A DNA stretch of 57,356 nucleotides from Alphaproteobacteria bacterium MarineAlpha5_Bin5 (GTDB lineage Bacteria > Pseudomonadota > Alphaproteobacteria > HIMB59 > GCA-002718135), in NCBI GenBank assembly GCA_002938205.1, contig PTKZ01000010.1, positions 1 through 57,356 on the forward strand, given 5' to 3'. Positions 9,641-18,659 of this stretch are shown in pieces. Each line of letters begins with the position of its first letter. Position 1 is the stretch's first letter. The position numbers and the translations under genes were made by a program. The notes under the pieces are model-generated. The model was not told the origin of the DNA and did no database searches. It was given only the letters and a program-made list of their open reading frames with translations.

Positions 9641-10756
9641 ATGAATGATAGAAAAAATAAATTAAACACTCAGTCAGTTCTTTCAATGAAAAGTTCCGGA
9701 TATTATTCTCAGAAAACTATTGGTGCAAAAATAGCTATTGATTCAATACAGCCTCTTGTTGAAAAAGCTTTTAAAGAAATTCCTAAAAAAAATATTTTAA
9801 GGATTGCTGATTTTGGCAGTGCTGACGGAGGTACGAGTCAGGAAATGTGGTTTAATCTGATTAAAGAATTAAGAGATAAAGATGATAGGCAAATTGAAAT
9901 ACTTTATACAGATCTTTCATCAAATGATTTTTCAACATTATTTAGAACAATGCAAGGTATGGAAGGCAATTCTCAGTTTGCATATCAAAATTTATTTAAA
10001 GATGTTTTTGTACATGGCTGCGGTACTGGCTTTCATAAACAATTAATGCATGATAACTCATTGTCATTTGGTTTCTCAGCAACAGCTATGCATTATGTTT
10101 CTGAAAAACCTTGTCATATACAAAATCATGTTCACATGGTTGGGGCAAATTCTGAAGAAAAAGAAAAGTTTAAAATTCAAGCATCAAAAGATTGGGAATC
10201 AATATTACTTAGTAGAGCTAATGAGTTGATCTCTGGAGGGAGATTTATTTGTATTAATTTTGGTATTGATGAAAAAGGAAGATATCTTGGCAATACAGGC
10301 GGACACAATATGTTTGATAAATTTACTTTTTATTGGAAATCTCTAGAAGATAAACAAATTATTACAAAAGAGGAATTTGTTGCTGCTACATTTACACAGC
10401 ATTACAGAACATTAGAAGAATTTAGAAAACCTTTTGATGACCCTAAATCAAATATATCAAAAGCCGGTTTACGGTTAAAGTCTTGCAGTACAATGTTAAC
10501 TGATTGCCCCTACAAAGTTAATTATGAAAACAATAAAAATTCTATAACTTCAAAACAATATGCTGAAAGTCTAATACCTACATTAAGAAGTTGGTCTGAA
10601 ACAGTTTTTAGAACAGCATTAAATGGTCGAGAAGAAAATCAAATTAATGAAATCGTAAATAAATTTTATAAAGCATATCAAGATGAAGTGGTTTTAAATC
10701 CAGAAGGACATGCAATGGATTATGTACATGTAATAATGGATATAGAGAAAATTTAA
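9641..10756 (+). CDS. SABATH-like SAM-dependent carboxyl methyltransferase
   Basis: This 371-residue protein matches the layout of the SABATH family (salicylate/jasmonate carboxyl methyltransferase type, Pfam Methyltransf_7), best known from plants. The family transfers a methyl group from SAM to carboxyl groups or ring nitrogens. I see an N-terminal MKSSGYYSQKT segment like the family's SAM/substrate loop, the SAM motif IADFGSADGGTS at 55-66, TDLSSNDF at 90-97 (family: NDLPxNDF), and FGFSATAMHYVSEKP at 143-157 in the place of the SxxSLHWLS motif. No signal peptide or membrane segment is seen. It lies 40 bases after parC and ends 1 base from the convergent TRAP permease. The family call is fairly firm; the substrate is unknown. 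Confidence 0.8.
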   Translation: MNDRKNKLNTQSVLSMKSSGYYSQKTIGAKIAIDSIQPLVEKAFKEIPKKNILRIADFGSADGGTSQEMWFNLIKELRDKDDRQIEILYTDLSSNDFSTLFRTMQGMEGNSQFAYQNLFKDVFVHGCGTGFHKQLMHDNSLSFGFSATAMHYVSEKPCHIQNHVHMVGANSEEKEKFKIQASKDWESILLSRANELISGGRFICINFGIDEKGRYLGNTGGHNMFDKFTFYWKSLEDKQIITKEEFVAATFTQHYRTLEEFRKPFDDPKSNISKAGLRLKSCSTMLTDCPYKVNYENNKNSITSKQYAESLIPTLRSWSETVFRTALNGREENQINEIVNKFYKAYQDEVVLNPEGHAMDYVHVIMDIEKI

Positions 10757-10757
10757 A

Positions 10758-13415
10758 TCAGAAATTAAGTGATATATCTGTATGTACTGAACGACATGCA
10801 GCTACAAATATAGCTTGTTCATTTGTTAATTTTTCTTGCAATCTAAGACCTATCGTGTCTTTGATTAAACTATCAAATTTAATTAATTTAGGAAGCAAAT
10901 CTTTTTCAGCTTTAGCCCTCCAATCTTTTTCAAACAAATAAATATTATTTGCTTCATCTATAAGAGAATTGAATTTATTAATTTCTAGATCATCTTTTTT
11001 CAAAAGTCGTCTAGCTTTTGAAAGTTTTTCTTTAATTAAATCAGCACCTGCTATTACATTAAGACTTTTTTCAATGGATTTAATTTTATTCATTGCTTCA
11101 TTTTTTGTTTCTTTTAATATTAATTCTTTTAAAATTATAATTTTATTTTCAAAGTTATTTAGTTTATTTCTATCTTCTATTATTAATTTTATGATTTGAA
11201 TGTTTTCATATACTGTATCTACATTTCTTCTATATTGAGTAATTGCTTTCTTATTTTTTAAAGATAATTCATTATATTGATCATGATCAACTTCCCAATT
11301 TGAAGGAATTTTATTAGACAATTTATCCTTTTGATTAATCAATTCATCAATTTGAAACTGTATTTTATTAACTTTGTTTGATAAATTCTCTCTTTCTAAA
11401 TATTTTTTTTCTTTTTCTAATTTTTTAATTTTATTATTTATTTTAAATATTTTTTTTTGAATTTTTCTTACTGATAAATGTAAAGATCGATAATTTTTGC
11501 TATATTCATTTAAATCATTTTGAGTTACTTTAATATTTTTCACAAGTTCAAAAGTTAAAATTGCATTAGTAAAAGTTTCTTTTAAAAATTTTTTATTATC
11601 TTTAGGTAAATAATTAAGATTAATAGCACTTAATTCATTTATATTATCTTTAATAATATCACCTTTAGTTTCATATATTTCAAATTTATATTCCTCTAGA
11701 CATTCTTGTAATCTCGGATTTTTAGGAGGAGGAGACACTTCTGATGTTAAGTAAGTTCTGTAAGGTAGATAATTAACTAAAGATGGATAATATCCTACTA
11801 TACCTAAACCTACTAACTGAAGAACAATAAACGCTATAGCACCTCTCCATATTTGTATAGTTGATACTGTTTTAGGGGCAACCCCTCTTAAATAGAATAA
11901 AGAAAATCCAAAAGGCGGTGTGAGAAATGAAGTTTGCATATTTACACCAATCATAACACCCAGCCAAACAGCAGTTACATTAGCATCAGTTTGTGCCAGA
12001 AGAATAGGAGCAATGATAGGTACAACAACAACAGCAATTTCAATAAAATCAAGGAAAAAGCCTAAAATAAATATTACTGCCATTACTACAATAAATTGTG
12101 TCCAAAAACCTCCTGGTAAGCTTGTTAAAAATTCAGTTACTAATTCTTCACCTCCAAATCCTCTAAATGCAGCAGTTAACATTGCAGCACCTACTAGAAT
12201 AATAAATACCATTGAAGTAGTTACACAAGTTTCTATAGCTACTCCTTTTAAAGTTTCATCAATTATTAAAGTTCTATAAAAGCTCCAGAAAACAGAAAAG
12301 GTGAGAGCAAAAACCGCTACACCAGCCAAAGTAATTCCTATTATATCATTATTACTTGTTATATCTTTAACTCGTAAATCAAAATTATTTATAAGAAAAT
12401 AGATTGCTATTATAGAAAGAACAGCGATTATAGAAGGTGTATAAGCATGTTTCTTTCCTTCATAAAGTCTATAACCACCCATAATTGTGGCACCTACTGC
12501 TCCAATTGCACCTGCTTGATTAACAGTTGCGATACCTAATATAATTGATCCCAAAACTATAAATATTAGTGTGAGTGGAGGAACTAAAGATAGAAATACT
12601 TTTTTAGCAAAACCAAAATCATAGTTGCCATCATAAGGTACAGGAGGAGCAACACTTGGTTTTATTCTAGCATAAACTAAAACGTAAATCATATACAAGC
12701 CAACTAGAACTAAGCCAGGAAAAAATGCTCCTAGAAACATATCTCCGGCACTAGTTGAAGAGACAGAAAAAGCGCCAGGCATACTAAATTCACCAGTAAA
12801 TAATTTGTATTCTGCTTGTCTTGCAGTATTAGCGACATCAGATGCACTTGCCAATTGGTCAGCAAGTATAATTAAAACAATTGAAGGGGGGATAATTTGA
12901 CCCAAAGTACCAGAAGAGCAAACAATACCACTTGCAAGAGATTTGTCATAATTATTTCTCAACATAGCTGGAAGCGAAATCAAACCCATAGCAACAACAG
13001 TAGCACCAACAATTCCTGTTGTTGCTGCAAGTAAAGCACCTACAAATATTACAGAAGTTCCAAGACCTCCAGGTATTGGTCCAAAAAGTTGTCCCATAGT
13101 AACCAATAAATCTTCAGCTATTTTTGATCTTTGCAACATAATACCCATAAAAATAAAAAGAGGTATTGCGATCAAAGTATCTCTTTCAACTTCCCAATAT
13201 ACTGCTCTAAAATTTGTAATTCCTGCTGATAACCATTGTATAGGACCATCTTGATGAAAATATTCACTAGCATTGCCTGCAAATAAATATCCAGCCAATG
13301 CAGCTAATAAAATTGTAAGAACAGCAGAACCTGGTAAAGAAAATGCAACAGGAAAACCTGATCCAAGTGCAATGATCATCGTTAAAATTAAAATTAATAA
13401 AAAAACAGTTTCCAT
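10758..13415 (-). CDS. dctM: TRAP transporter large permease (DctM type) with coiled-coil C-terminal extension
   Basis: It is the main channel-forming subunit of a tripartite ATP-independent periplasmic transporter, which uses an ion gradient. Residues 1 to about 560 are DctM-like, with many membrane segments and family motifs (IPLFIFMGIMLQRS, GIVGATVVAMG, SSGTLGQIIPPS, FFLDFIEIAVVVVPI, TPPFGFSLFY). From about residue 562 to 885 (bases 10758-11732) there is an unusual hydrophilic, Lys/Glu/Asn-rich tail with long heptad-like helices, predicted to lie in the cytoplasm. DctM proteins usually have about 430-600 residues. Its start codon overlaps the dctQ stop. Confidence 0.93.
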   Translation of the reverse strand: METVFLLILILTMIIALGSGFPVAFSLPGSAVLTILLAALAGYLFAGNASEYFHQDGPIQWLSAGITNFRAVYWEVERDTLIAIPLFIFMGIMLQRSKIAEDLLVTMGQLFGPIPGGLGTSVIFVGALLAATTGIVGATVVAMGLISLPAMLRNNYDKSLASGIVCSSGTLGQIIPPSIVLIILADQLASASDVANTARQAEYKLFTGEFSMPGAFSVSSTSAGDMFLGAFFPGLVLVGLYMIYVLVYARIKPSVAPPVPYDGNYDFGFAKKVFLSLVPPLTLIFIVLGSIILGIATVNQAGAIGAVGATIMGGYRLYEGKKHAYTPSIIAVLSIIAIYFLINNFDLRVKDITSNNDIIGITLAGVAVFALTFSVFWSFYRTLIIDETLKGVAIETCVTTSMVFIILVGAAMLTAAFRGFGGEELVTEFLTSLPGGFWTQFIVVMAVIFILGFFLDFIEIAVVVVPIIAPILLAQTDANVTAVWLGVMIGVNMQTSFLTPPFGFSLFYLRGVAPKTVSTIQIWRGAIAFIVLQLVGLGIVGYYPSLVNYLPYRTYLTSEVSPPPKNPRLQECLEEYKFEIYETKGDIIKDNINELSAINLNYLPKDNKKFLKETFTNAILTFELVKNIKVTQNDLNEYSKNYRSLHLSVRKIQKKIFKINNKIKKLEKEKKYLERENLSNKVNKIQFQIDELINQKDKLSNKIPSNWEVDHDQYNELSLKNKKAITQYRRNVDTVYENIQIIKLIIEDRNKLNNFENKIIILKELILKETKNEAMNKIKSIEKSLNVIAGADLIKEKLSKARRLLKKDDLEINKFNSLIDEANNIYLFEKDWRAKAEKDLLPKLIKFDSLIKDTIGLRLQEKLTNEQAIFVAACRSVHTDISLNF

Positions 13416-14392
13416 TAATTTGAATCTGTTTTTAATAATTTAGAAGAATTATTCATAAAAAAACTAGTAAATTGAATAAGCATGGTTAAGGCATAAATAG
13501 CAAGAAAACCTGCCATTAAATACTTAACCTGCATTCCATAACCACTCATAGATTGTTCAAAGCTTTTTATTGGAGCATTTAAGATGCATTGTTGACACCA
13601 CATACCTCTAAGTAAAATTGTTGCACAAATAGGAATGCCAAGAAATAATGAGCCAAGCAGATTTGACCAAGCTTTACCTCTTTCAGAAAACTTTGTATAA
13701 AGAATATCAACTCTTACATGACCTTCTTTTATTAAAGCATAAGAACTAGCAAATAAAAAAAGAGATCCATACCAGAATCTCACAAGGTCACCCATAAAAG
13801 TTTGTTCGTAAGAAAATATAAAACGTGCTACTACAATTTGAAATTCAGCAATAACAACTAAAAAAGCAAGCCAAAAAAATCCAAGAGTTTTAGTAAAATA
13901 GCCAATAATAAAGGCTAAAATTATTAAGGGAAAATGAATAAAAGATCCTCTGAAAGCAGATTTACCTAAATTCATTCCTAAATTTTCTCCAAATAAAGGT
14001 ATTAGAAAATCTTCAACTCTTAAAAAAGATAGAATCATGTCTACTATTCCTACAATTAAAACACCCCAAAAACATGATCTGATTATATAGGCTGAAAAAT
14101 TACTTAAGTATTCAGAATCCTTTTCTATTTTTATGTTGTTGTATAATTTTACGTAAACAAATGAAAATAATATAGCTATTATATAAATTAAAAACTGTAT
14201 CCAAGATTTATAAAATTCTTTTAAGTTTAATTCTTTATCGTTTTCAAAAAAAATATTGTAATTTGCAAAAAACCTATCAACTCCAGGAAAATCATACCAA
14301 AAATTTAATATATTATTTATTAAGAACGCAAAGGTAAGAAAGATTATTGACCAGCTAAATATTCTTATAGGATTATTAAAATTATTTATCAT
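13415..14392 (-). CDS. dctQ: TRAP transporter small permease (DctQ type), enlarged
   Basis: DctQ pairs with DctM in the inner membrane. The recognisable DctQ core lies at about residues 180-325 (FARFIF-like segment, FASSYALIKEGHVRVDILY, then further membrane helices). The first 170 residues hold about four additional hydrophobic segments not found in the usual 160-200 residue DctQ. Enlarged small permeases occur in the mannitol/chloroaromatic-type TRAP group. It shares one base with dctM and follows dctP across a hairpin-containing gap, so permease expression is probably lower than that of the binding protein. Confidence 0.87.
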   Translation of the reverse strand: MINNFNNPIRIFSWSIIFLTFAFLINNILNFWYDFPGVDRFFANYNIFFENDKELNLKEFYKSWIQFLIYIIAILFSFVYVKLYNNIKIEKDSEYLSNFSAYIIRSCFWGVLIVGIVDMILSFLRVEDFLIPLFGENLGMNLGKSAFRGSFIHFPLIILAFIIGYFTKTLGFFWLAFLVVIAEFQIVVARFIFSYEQTFMGDLVRFWYGSLFLFASSYALIKEGHVRVDILYTKFSERGKAWSNLLGSLFLGIPICATILLRGMWCQQCILNAPIKSFEQSMSGYGMQVKYLMAGFLAIYALTMLIQFTSFFMNNSSKLLKTDSN

Positions 14393-14424
14393 AAATAACG
14401 AAAATTCTTATTTATATAATTATT

Positions 14425-14449
14425 AAAAAAGCGGAGATTAACTCTCCGC
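14425..14449 (-). terminator. intercistronic hairpin/terminator between dctP and dctQ
   Basis: Read on the minus strand, GCGGAGA (14449-14443) pairs with TCTCCGC (14437-14431) around a 5-base loop, and is followed by a run of six T (14430-14425). This is a good intrinsic terminator shape and one of only two GC-rich hairpins I see in the window. Lying inside an operon after the binding-protein gene, it probably causes partial termination and protects the dctP message from 3' decay, giving excess binding protein. Confidence 0.8.
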
Positions 14450-14462
14450 TTTTAAATTTATA

Positions 14463-15569
14463 TTAAACTCCTAGAGCTCTATTTCTTTGTTTTAAATATG
14501 CTCCATCTGATAGTTTCATCCATGCTCCAATTTCAGCACGAGCATTAACAAAACTTTCATGAGTTCTTCTCGCAAGATCACTATGTTCAACAACTTCAGC
14601 ATATACTTCTGCAGATGCCTCTGAAAATGCATCATAAACATCATCATTGAATTCTTTTAACACAACACCTTGTTCATCAATCAATTTTTTAAGAGATGAA
14701 CCATTATTAGCATTATATTCTGACATCATAATATCATTTTCACATGTTGCTGCAGCTTCAATCATAGCTTGATCAGATGCTGATAAACTTGTTAGCCAAG
14801 ATTTATTACATCCAGCTGCAAGCATTGATGCAGGTTCATGCATTCCAGGATAATAGTAATATTTTGCAGCTTCATAGAATTTCATAAAAGCATCATTCCA
14901 TGGTCCAACCCACTCAGTTGCATCAATAGCACCTGAAACTAGGTTTTCATAAATCTGCCCACCGGGAAGTGACACTGGAGATGCTCCTAGTTTAGCGATG
15001 ACATCGCCACCTAGACCAGGCATACGCATTTTAAGTCCTTTAAAATCACTAGCTGAATTAATTTCCTTATTAAACCAACCGCCCATTTGAACTCCTGTGT
15101 TACCACACATAAAGTTTTTCAGGCCATAGCCATCAGCAAGTTCATCCCAAAGTTCTTGACCACCCGCAAATCTAATCCAAGCATTAATTTCAGAATAACT
15201 GAAACCAAATGGAACAGCAGTGAAATAAGCCCAAGCAGGATGTTTACCTTTCCAGTAGTAGTCAGCAGCATGATACATTTGAGCATTACCTGAAGCAACT
15301 TCATCAAATGAATCAAAAGCCCCAACACGTTCACCAGCAGCAAAGTATTCAACATTAAATCGACCATCACTTAAAGTTGATAATCTTTCAGCAAATCTTT
15401 GAGCTCCTGTACCAAGACCTGGAAAATCTCTTGGCCATGTAGCAACCATAGCAATGTCTACTCTATCAGCTGCTATAGCTGGAGCAGGAAAAGAGGATAC
15501 TGCTGCTGCAGCCGCACCTGCTAAGCCGGCTTTCTTAATAAAGTCACGACGTTTTACGTTTTTTTTCAT
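14463..15569 (-). CDS. dctP: TRAP transporter substrate-binding protein, TakP-like (DctP)
   Basis: A 368-residue periplasmic binding protein. The N-terminus has a twin-arginine signal (KRRDFIKKAG, hydrophobic Ala-rich core, probable cleavage after AIA near residue 33), so it is exported folded. The mature part resembles Rhodobacter TakP, which binds 2-oxo acids with sodium: NTGVQMGGWFNKEI, LKMRMPG (the Arg that binds the carboxylate) and IDATEWVGP (the sodium/substrate Glu-Trp). Pyruvate-like or branched 2-oxo acids are therefore plausible ligands, by inference. A strong AAGGAGG ribosome site precedes the ATG. Confidence 0.92.
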   Translation of the reverse strand: MKKNVKRRDFIKKAGLAGAAAAAVSSFPAPAIAADRVDIAMVATWPRDFPGLGTGAQRFAERLSTLSDGRFNVEYFAAGERVGAFDSFDEVASGNAQMYHAADYYWKGKHPAWAYFTAVPFGFSYSEINAWIRFAGGQELWDELADGYGLKNFMCGNTGVQMGGWFNKEINSASDFKGLKMRMPGLGGDVIAKLGASPVSLPGGQIYENLVSGAIDATEWVGPWNDAFMKFYEAAKYYYYPGMHEPASMLAAGCNKSWLTSLSASDQAMIEAAATCENDIMMSEYNANNGSSLKKLIDEQGVVLKEFNDDVYDAFSEASAEVYAEVVEHSDLARRTHESFVNARAEIGAWMKLSDGAYLKQRNRALGV

Positions 15570-15573
15570 ATTT

Positions 15574-15647
15574 CCTCCTTAGTTATATGAATTTTTATAA
15601 AATCAACATAACTTAAAAATGTTAAAAATAATAACAATTTTTTGCAA
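15574..15647 (-). promoter_or_regulatory. putative promoter and strong ribosome-binding site of the TRAP operon
   Basis: On the minus strand, TTGCAA (15647-15642) and TAACAT (15624-15619) are separated by 17 bases and match sigma-70-type -35 and -10 elements. The Shine-Dalgarno sequence AAGGAGG lies at 15580-15574, five bases before the dctP ATG. Few genes in the window have such a strong site. The promoter is an inference from sequence only. Confidence 0.45.
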
Positions 15648-15719
15648 GTAAATTAAATTTACCTTAATTGATTTAAATTAGAATAAGTGCTAATTAATGT
15701 TGTTTTTATTTGATATAGA

Positions 15720-16901
15720 TCAAAAAGCAGATAATTTAGTCTGATTACTGCCTAGAATTAAAGCGTGAATATCTTCAGTTCCTTCGTAAGTTTTAACAGT
15801 TTCTAAATTTACCAAATGCCTCATTATGTGATTTTCTTCTAACAGTCCATTTGCTCCCAATATATCTCTAGCATTTCTAACTATATTGATCGCTTTTTTA
15901 CAATTATTTCTTTTAAGAATACTGACTGCAATTTTAGTGTCATTATTTTTATCTATTTCTCTTCCAGTAAGGACACATGAGCTTAATGCTATATTAATTT
16001 CAGTTTGCATATCAGCTAATTTTTTTTGAATTAGTTGTTTAGTAGCTAAAGGTTTTTTAAACATGATTCGATTTTCAGAGTATTCTTTTGCGATTAACCA
16101 GCATTCACTTGCAGCACCTAGAGCACCCCATGAGATTCCGTAACGTGCTTTATTTAAGCAACTAAATACTGATTTCCAACCAGTAGTTTTAGGAAGAAGA
16201 TTTTCTAAAGGGACAATTACATTATCCAACATTATTTGTCCTGTTGGACTAATTTTTAAACTTGCTTTATTTTCTATTAGAGATGTTGAAAGACCAGAAA
16301 AACTTTTTTCTAAAATAAATCCTTTTATAGAATCTTTTTCAAGATTTTCAGATAAAGCCCATATTATAAACACATCTGCAATAGGAGCATTAGTAATCCA
16401 GTTTTTAATTCCATTAAGAACATATCCTTTAAGAGTTTTTTTATATGTAGTTTTCATTGAAGAAGGATCAGACCCAGCTTCACTTTCTGTCAAACCAAAG
16501 CAACCTATTTTTTCCCCATTAATAAGATCAGGTAAATATTTATCTTTTTGCTCTTCAGATCCAAAATTACTTATTGGATGTATAACAAGTGATGATTGAA
16601 CAGAAATCGATGACCTATAACTACTATCAATTTTTTCTAATTCATATGCGGTTAAGCCATAAGCCACATTATTAGTATCAGCTCCTCCATGAGAATTCAT
16701 TGTTTGACCTAGTACTCCTATAGATCCAAATAATTGGAATAATTTTTTATCAAATTTATAATTTAAATTGTTATATACAACTTTTGGTCTTAGCTCTTTA
16801 TCACAAAATTCTCTTATATTTTTTTGAATTTGCATTTCTTCTTCACTTAAATTATCAAATATATAAAAAGGATCAAACCAGTTATTTTGTTTCATAAACA
16901 A
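15720..16901 (-). CDS. gcdH: glutaryl-CoA dehydrogenase
   Basis: This FAD enzyme oxidises and decarboxylates glutaryl-CoA to crotonyl-CoA in lysine and tryptophan breakdown. The 393-residue protein fits the acyl-CoA dehydrogenase fold. Features specific to the glutaryl subgroup are the DSSYRSSISVQSS segment, whose Arg contacts the glutaryl carboxylate, FGLTESEAGSDP, and the catalytic Glu in TYEGTEDIH near residue 380. It lies upstream of dctP on the same strand but 150 bases away, so it may be a separate unit. The divergent rpiB starts 52 bases away. Confidence 0.9.
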   Translation of the reverse strand: MFMKQNNWFDPFYIFDNLSEEEMQIQKNIREFCDKELRPKVVYNNLNYKFDKKLFQLFGSIGVLGQTMNSHGGADTNNVAYGLTAYELEKIDSSYRSSISVQSSLVIHPISNFGSEEQKDKYLPDLINGEKIGCFGLTESEAGSDPSSMKTTYKKTLKGYVLNGIKNWITNAPIADVFIIWALSENLEKDSIKGFILEKSFSGLSTSLIENKASLKISPTGQIMLDNVIVPLENLLPKTTGWKSVFSCLNKARYGISWGALGAASECWLIAKEYSENRIMFKKPLATKQLIQKKLADMQTEINIALSSCVLTGREIDKNNDTKIAVSILKRNNCKKAINIVRNARDILGANGLLEENHIMRHLVNLETVKTYEGTEDIHALILGSNQTKLSAF

Positions 16902-16953
16902 TATCCATTATCATTTTTTTAATATAAATAACTATAGAAATTAATATATTAAT

Positions 16954-17373
16954 ATGAAAAGAAAAATTTTTATAGCATCTGATCACGCTGGTTATTCTTT
17001 AAAAAGTAAATTAATGGATAATTTTTCTAATTTGCTTACAGATTTAGGAACAGATACTGAAGAAAGTGTGGATTATCCAGATTTTGCCCATGAACTTACC
17101 AGTAAAATTAATTATACTCCAAATAGTTTAGGTATATTGATTTGTGGCTCTGGAGTAGGTATGAGCATTGCAGCAAATCGTAATAAAAATATAAGAGCTG
17201 GCCTTGTTCATAATTCAAAAATAGCAAAACTTATAAGACAACATAATAATGCCAATGTTTTAGTATTACCTGGACGCTTTATTGATATACAGGAAGCAAT
17301 AAAATGTGTAGAAAATTTCTTAAATACAGAATTTGAATCAGGTCGTCATAAAAAAAGGATAGATAAAATATAA
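16954..17373 (+). CDS. rpiB: ribose-5-phosphate isomerase B
   Basis: It interconverts ribose-5-phosphate and ribulose-5-phosphate in the pentose phosphate pathway. The 139-residue protein shows the family N-terminus IASDHAGYSLK, the active-site Cys at 64 in ICGSGVGMSIAANR, the RAGLVHN strand and the LPGRFI segment. It begins a plus-strand run (rpiB-glyA-nrdR-rib genes) and shares a base with glyA. The rpiB-glyA order is common in alphaproteobacteria. Confidence 0.95.
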   Translation: MKRKIFIASDHAGYSLKSKLMDNFSNLLTDLGTDTEESVDYPDFAHELTSKINYTPNSLGILICGSGVGMSIAANRNKNIRAGLVHNSKIAKLIRQHNNANVLVLPGRFIDIQEAIKCVENFLNTEFESGRHKKRIDKI

Positions 17374-18659
17374 TGTCAGATTTGTACTTAAAAGGAATAA
17401 AGGAAACAGATCCTGAAGTATTTGAAACACTAAAAAATGAACTAGAACGTCAGCAAAATCAAATAGAGTTAATTGCTTCAGAAAATATAGCATCTTTATC
17501 AACTCTAAATGCTCAAGGTTCAATTATGACAAACAAATACGCTGAAGGTTATCCAGGTAGAAGATATTATGGAGGATGTGAATATGTCGATAAAGCTGAA
17601 GAAATAGCTCTTGAAAGAGTAAAAAAATTATTTGATTGTAAGTTCGCGAATTTACAACCCCATAGTGGTGCTCAAGCTAATCAAGCGGTTTTTTTGGCAT
17701 TGTTAAATCCCAATGATACATTTTTGGGAATGTCTTTGGCTTCAGGTGGTCATTTAACTCATGGAGCAAAACCAAACATATCTGGGAAATGGTTTAATGC
17801 AATTCAATACGGAGTAAAAAAAGATGGAAATGATAAAGATTTAATTGATTATGATGAAGTAGAGTCATTGGCATTAGAACATAAACCTAAAATAATAATA
17901 GCAGGCGCATCTGCTTATCCACGATTTATTGATTGGGAGAAGTTTAGAAACATTTGTGATAAGGTAGGTGCGTATTTTATGGTTGATATGGCCCATTATT
18001 CAGGACTGATAGCTGGTAAACAGTATCCAAATCCAATACCATATGCTGATGTTGTAACTTCAACAACACATAAAACTCTTCGTGGCGCTAGAAGCGCTAT
18101 GATATTAACTAACAATGAGGATATTTATAAAAAAATTAATTCTGCTGTATTTCCTGGTTTGCAAGGAGGACCTTTAATGCATGTGATGGCAGCTAAAGCT
18201 GTATCTTTTGGAGAGGCATTAAAACCTGAGTTTAAAGAATATTCTAAAAATGTTATTTTAAATGCAAAAATACTTTCAGAAACACTGGTTAAAAGAGGAT
18301 TTAGAGTTGTTACAGGTGGAACAGATTCACACATAGTATGGTTAGATTTAACACCAAAAAATTTAACTGGTGACAAGGCTGAGAAAATTCTTGAAGAAGT
18401 TGGGCTAGCCTGTAATAAAAATGCTATACCTTACGATCCTAACCCACCTAAAATAACTAGTGGATTAAGATTTGGAACGGCAGCAGCTACTTCGAGAGGA
18501 TTCAATGAAAATGACTTTAGAAAAGTAGGTGAAATGATTTCTGATATGTTAGATAGCTTACAATTTAGCGAAGATGAAAAGAGAAAAGTTTTTGATAATA
18601 CAAGAAAAAATATATTAGAAATGTGTAATTTATACCCGATATACAAGGAAGCTTTTTGA
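17373..18659 (+). CDS. glyA: serine hydroxymethyltransferase
   Basis: This PLP enzyme converts serine and tetrahydrofolate to glycine and methylene-tetrahydrofolate, the main one-carbon source. Visible motifs are [36 protein letters not shown] and the PLP-binding lysine in [13 protein letters not shown]. The 428-residue length is normal. Its ATG overlaps the rpiB stop and its TGA overlaps the nrdR ATG. No glycine riboswitch is visible upstream, and there would be no room for one. Confidence 0.98.
   Translation: MSDLYLKGIKETDPEVFETLKNELERQQNQIELIASENIASLSTLNAQGSIMTNKYAEGYPGRRYYGGCEYVDKAEEIALERVKKLFDCKFANLQPHSGAQANQAVFLALLNPNDTFLGMSLASGGHLTHGAKPNISGKWFNAIQYGVKKDGNDKDLIDYDEVESLALEHKPKIIIAGASAYPRFIDWEKFRNICDKVGAYFMVDMAHYSGLIAGKQYPNPIPYADVVTSTTHKTLRGARSAMILTNNEDIYKKINSAVFPGLQGGPLMHVMAAKAVSFGEALKPEFKEYSKNVILNAKILSETLVKRGFRVVTGGTDSHIVWLDLTPKNLTGDKAEKILEEVGLACNKNAIPYDPNPPKITSGLRFGTAAATSRGFNENDFRKVGEMISDMLDSLQFSEDEKRKVFDNTRKNILEMCNLYPIYKEAF

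Noticed and set aside
11920-12279. Plus-strand frame opposite the TRAP permease
   Set aside because: The permease frame has clear motifs and membrane helices through this stretch; the opposite frame has none.
16902-17372. Glycine riboswitch for glyA
   Set aside because: glyA overlaps rpiB, and the 52-base gap before rpiB shows no aptamer features.
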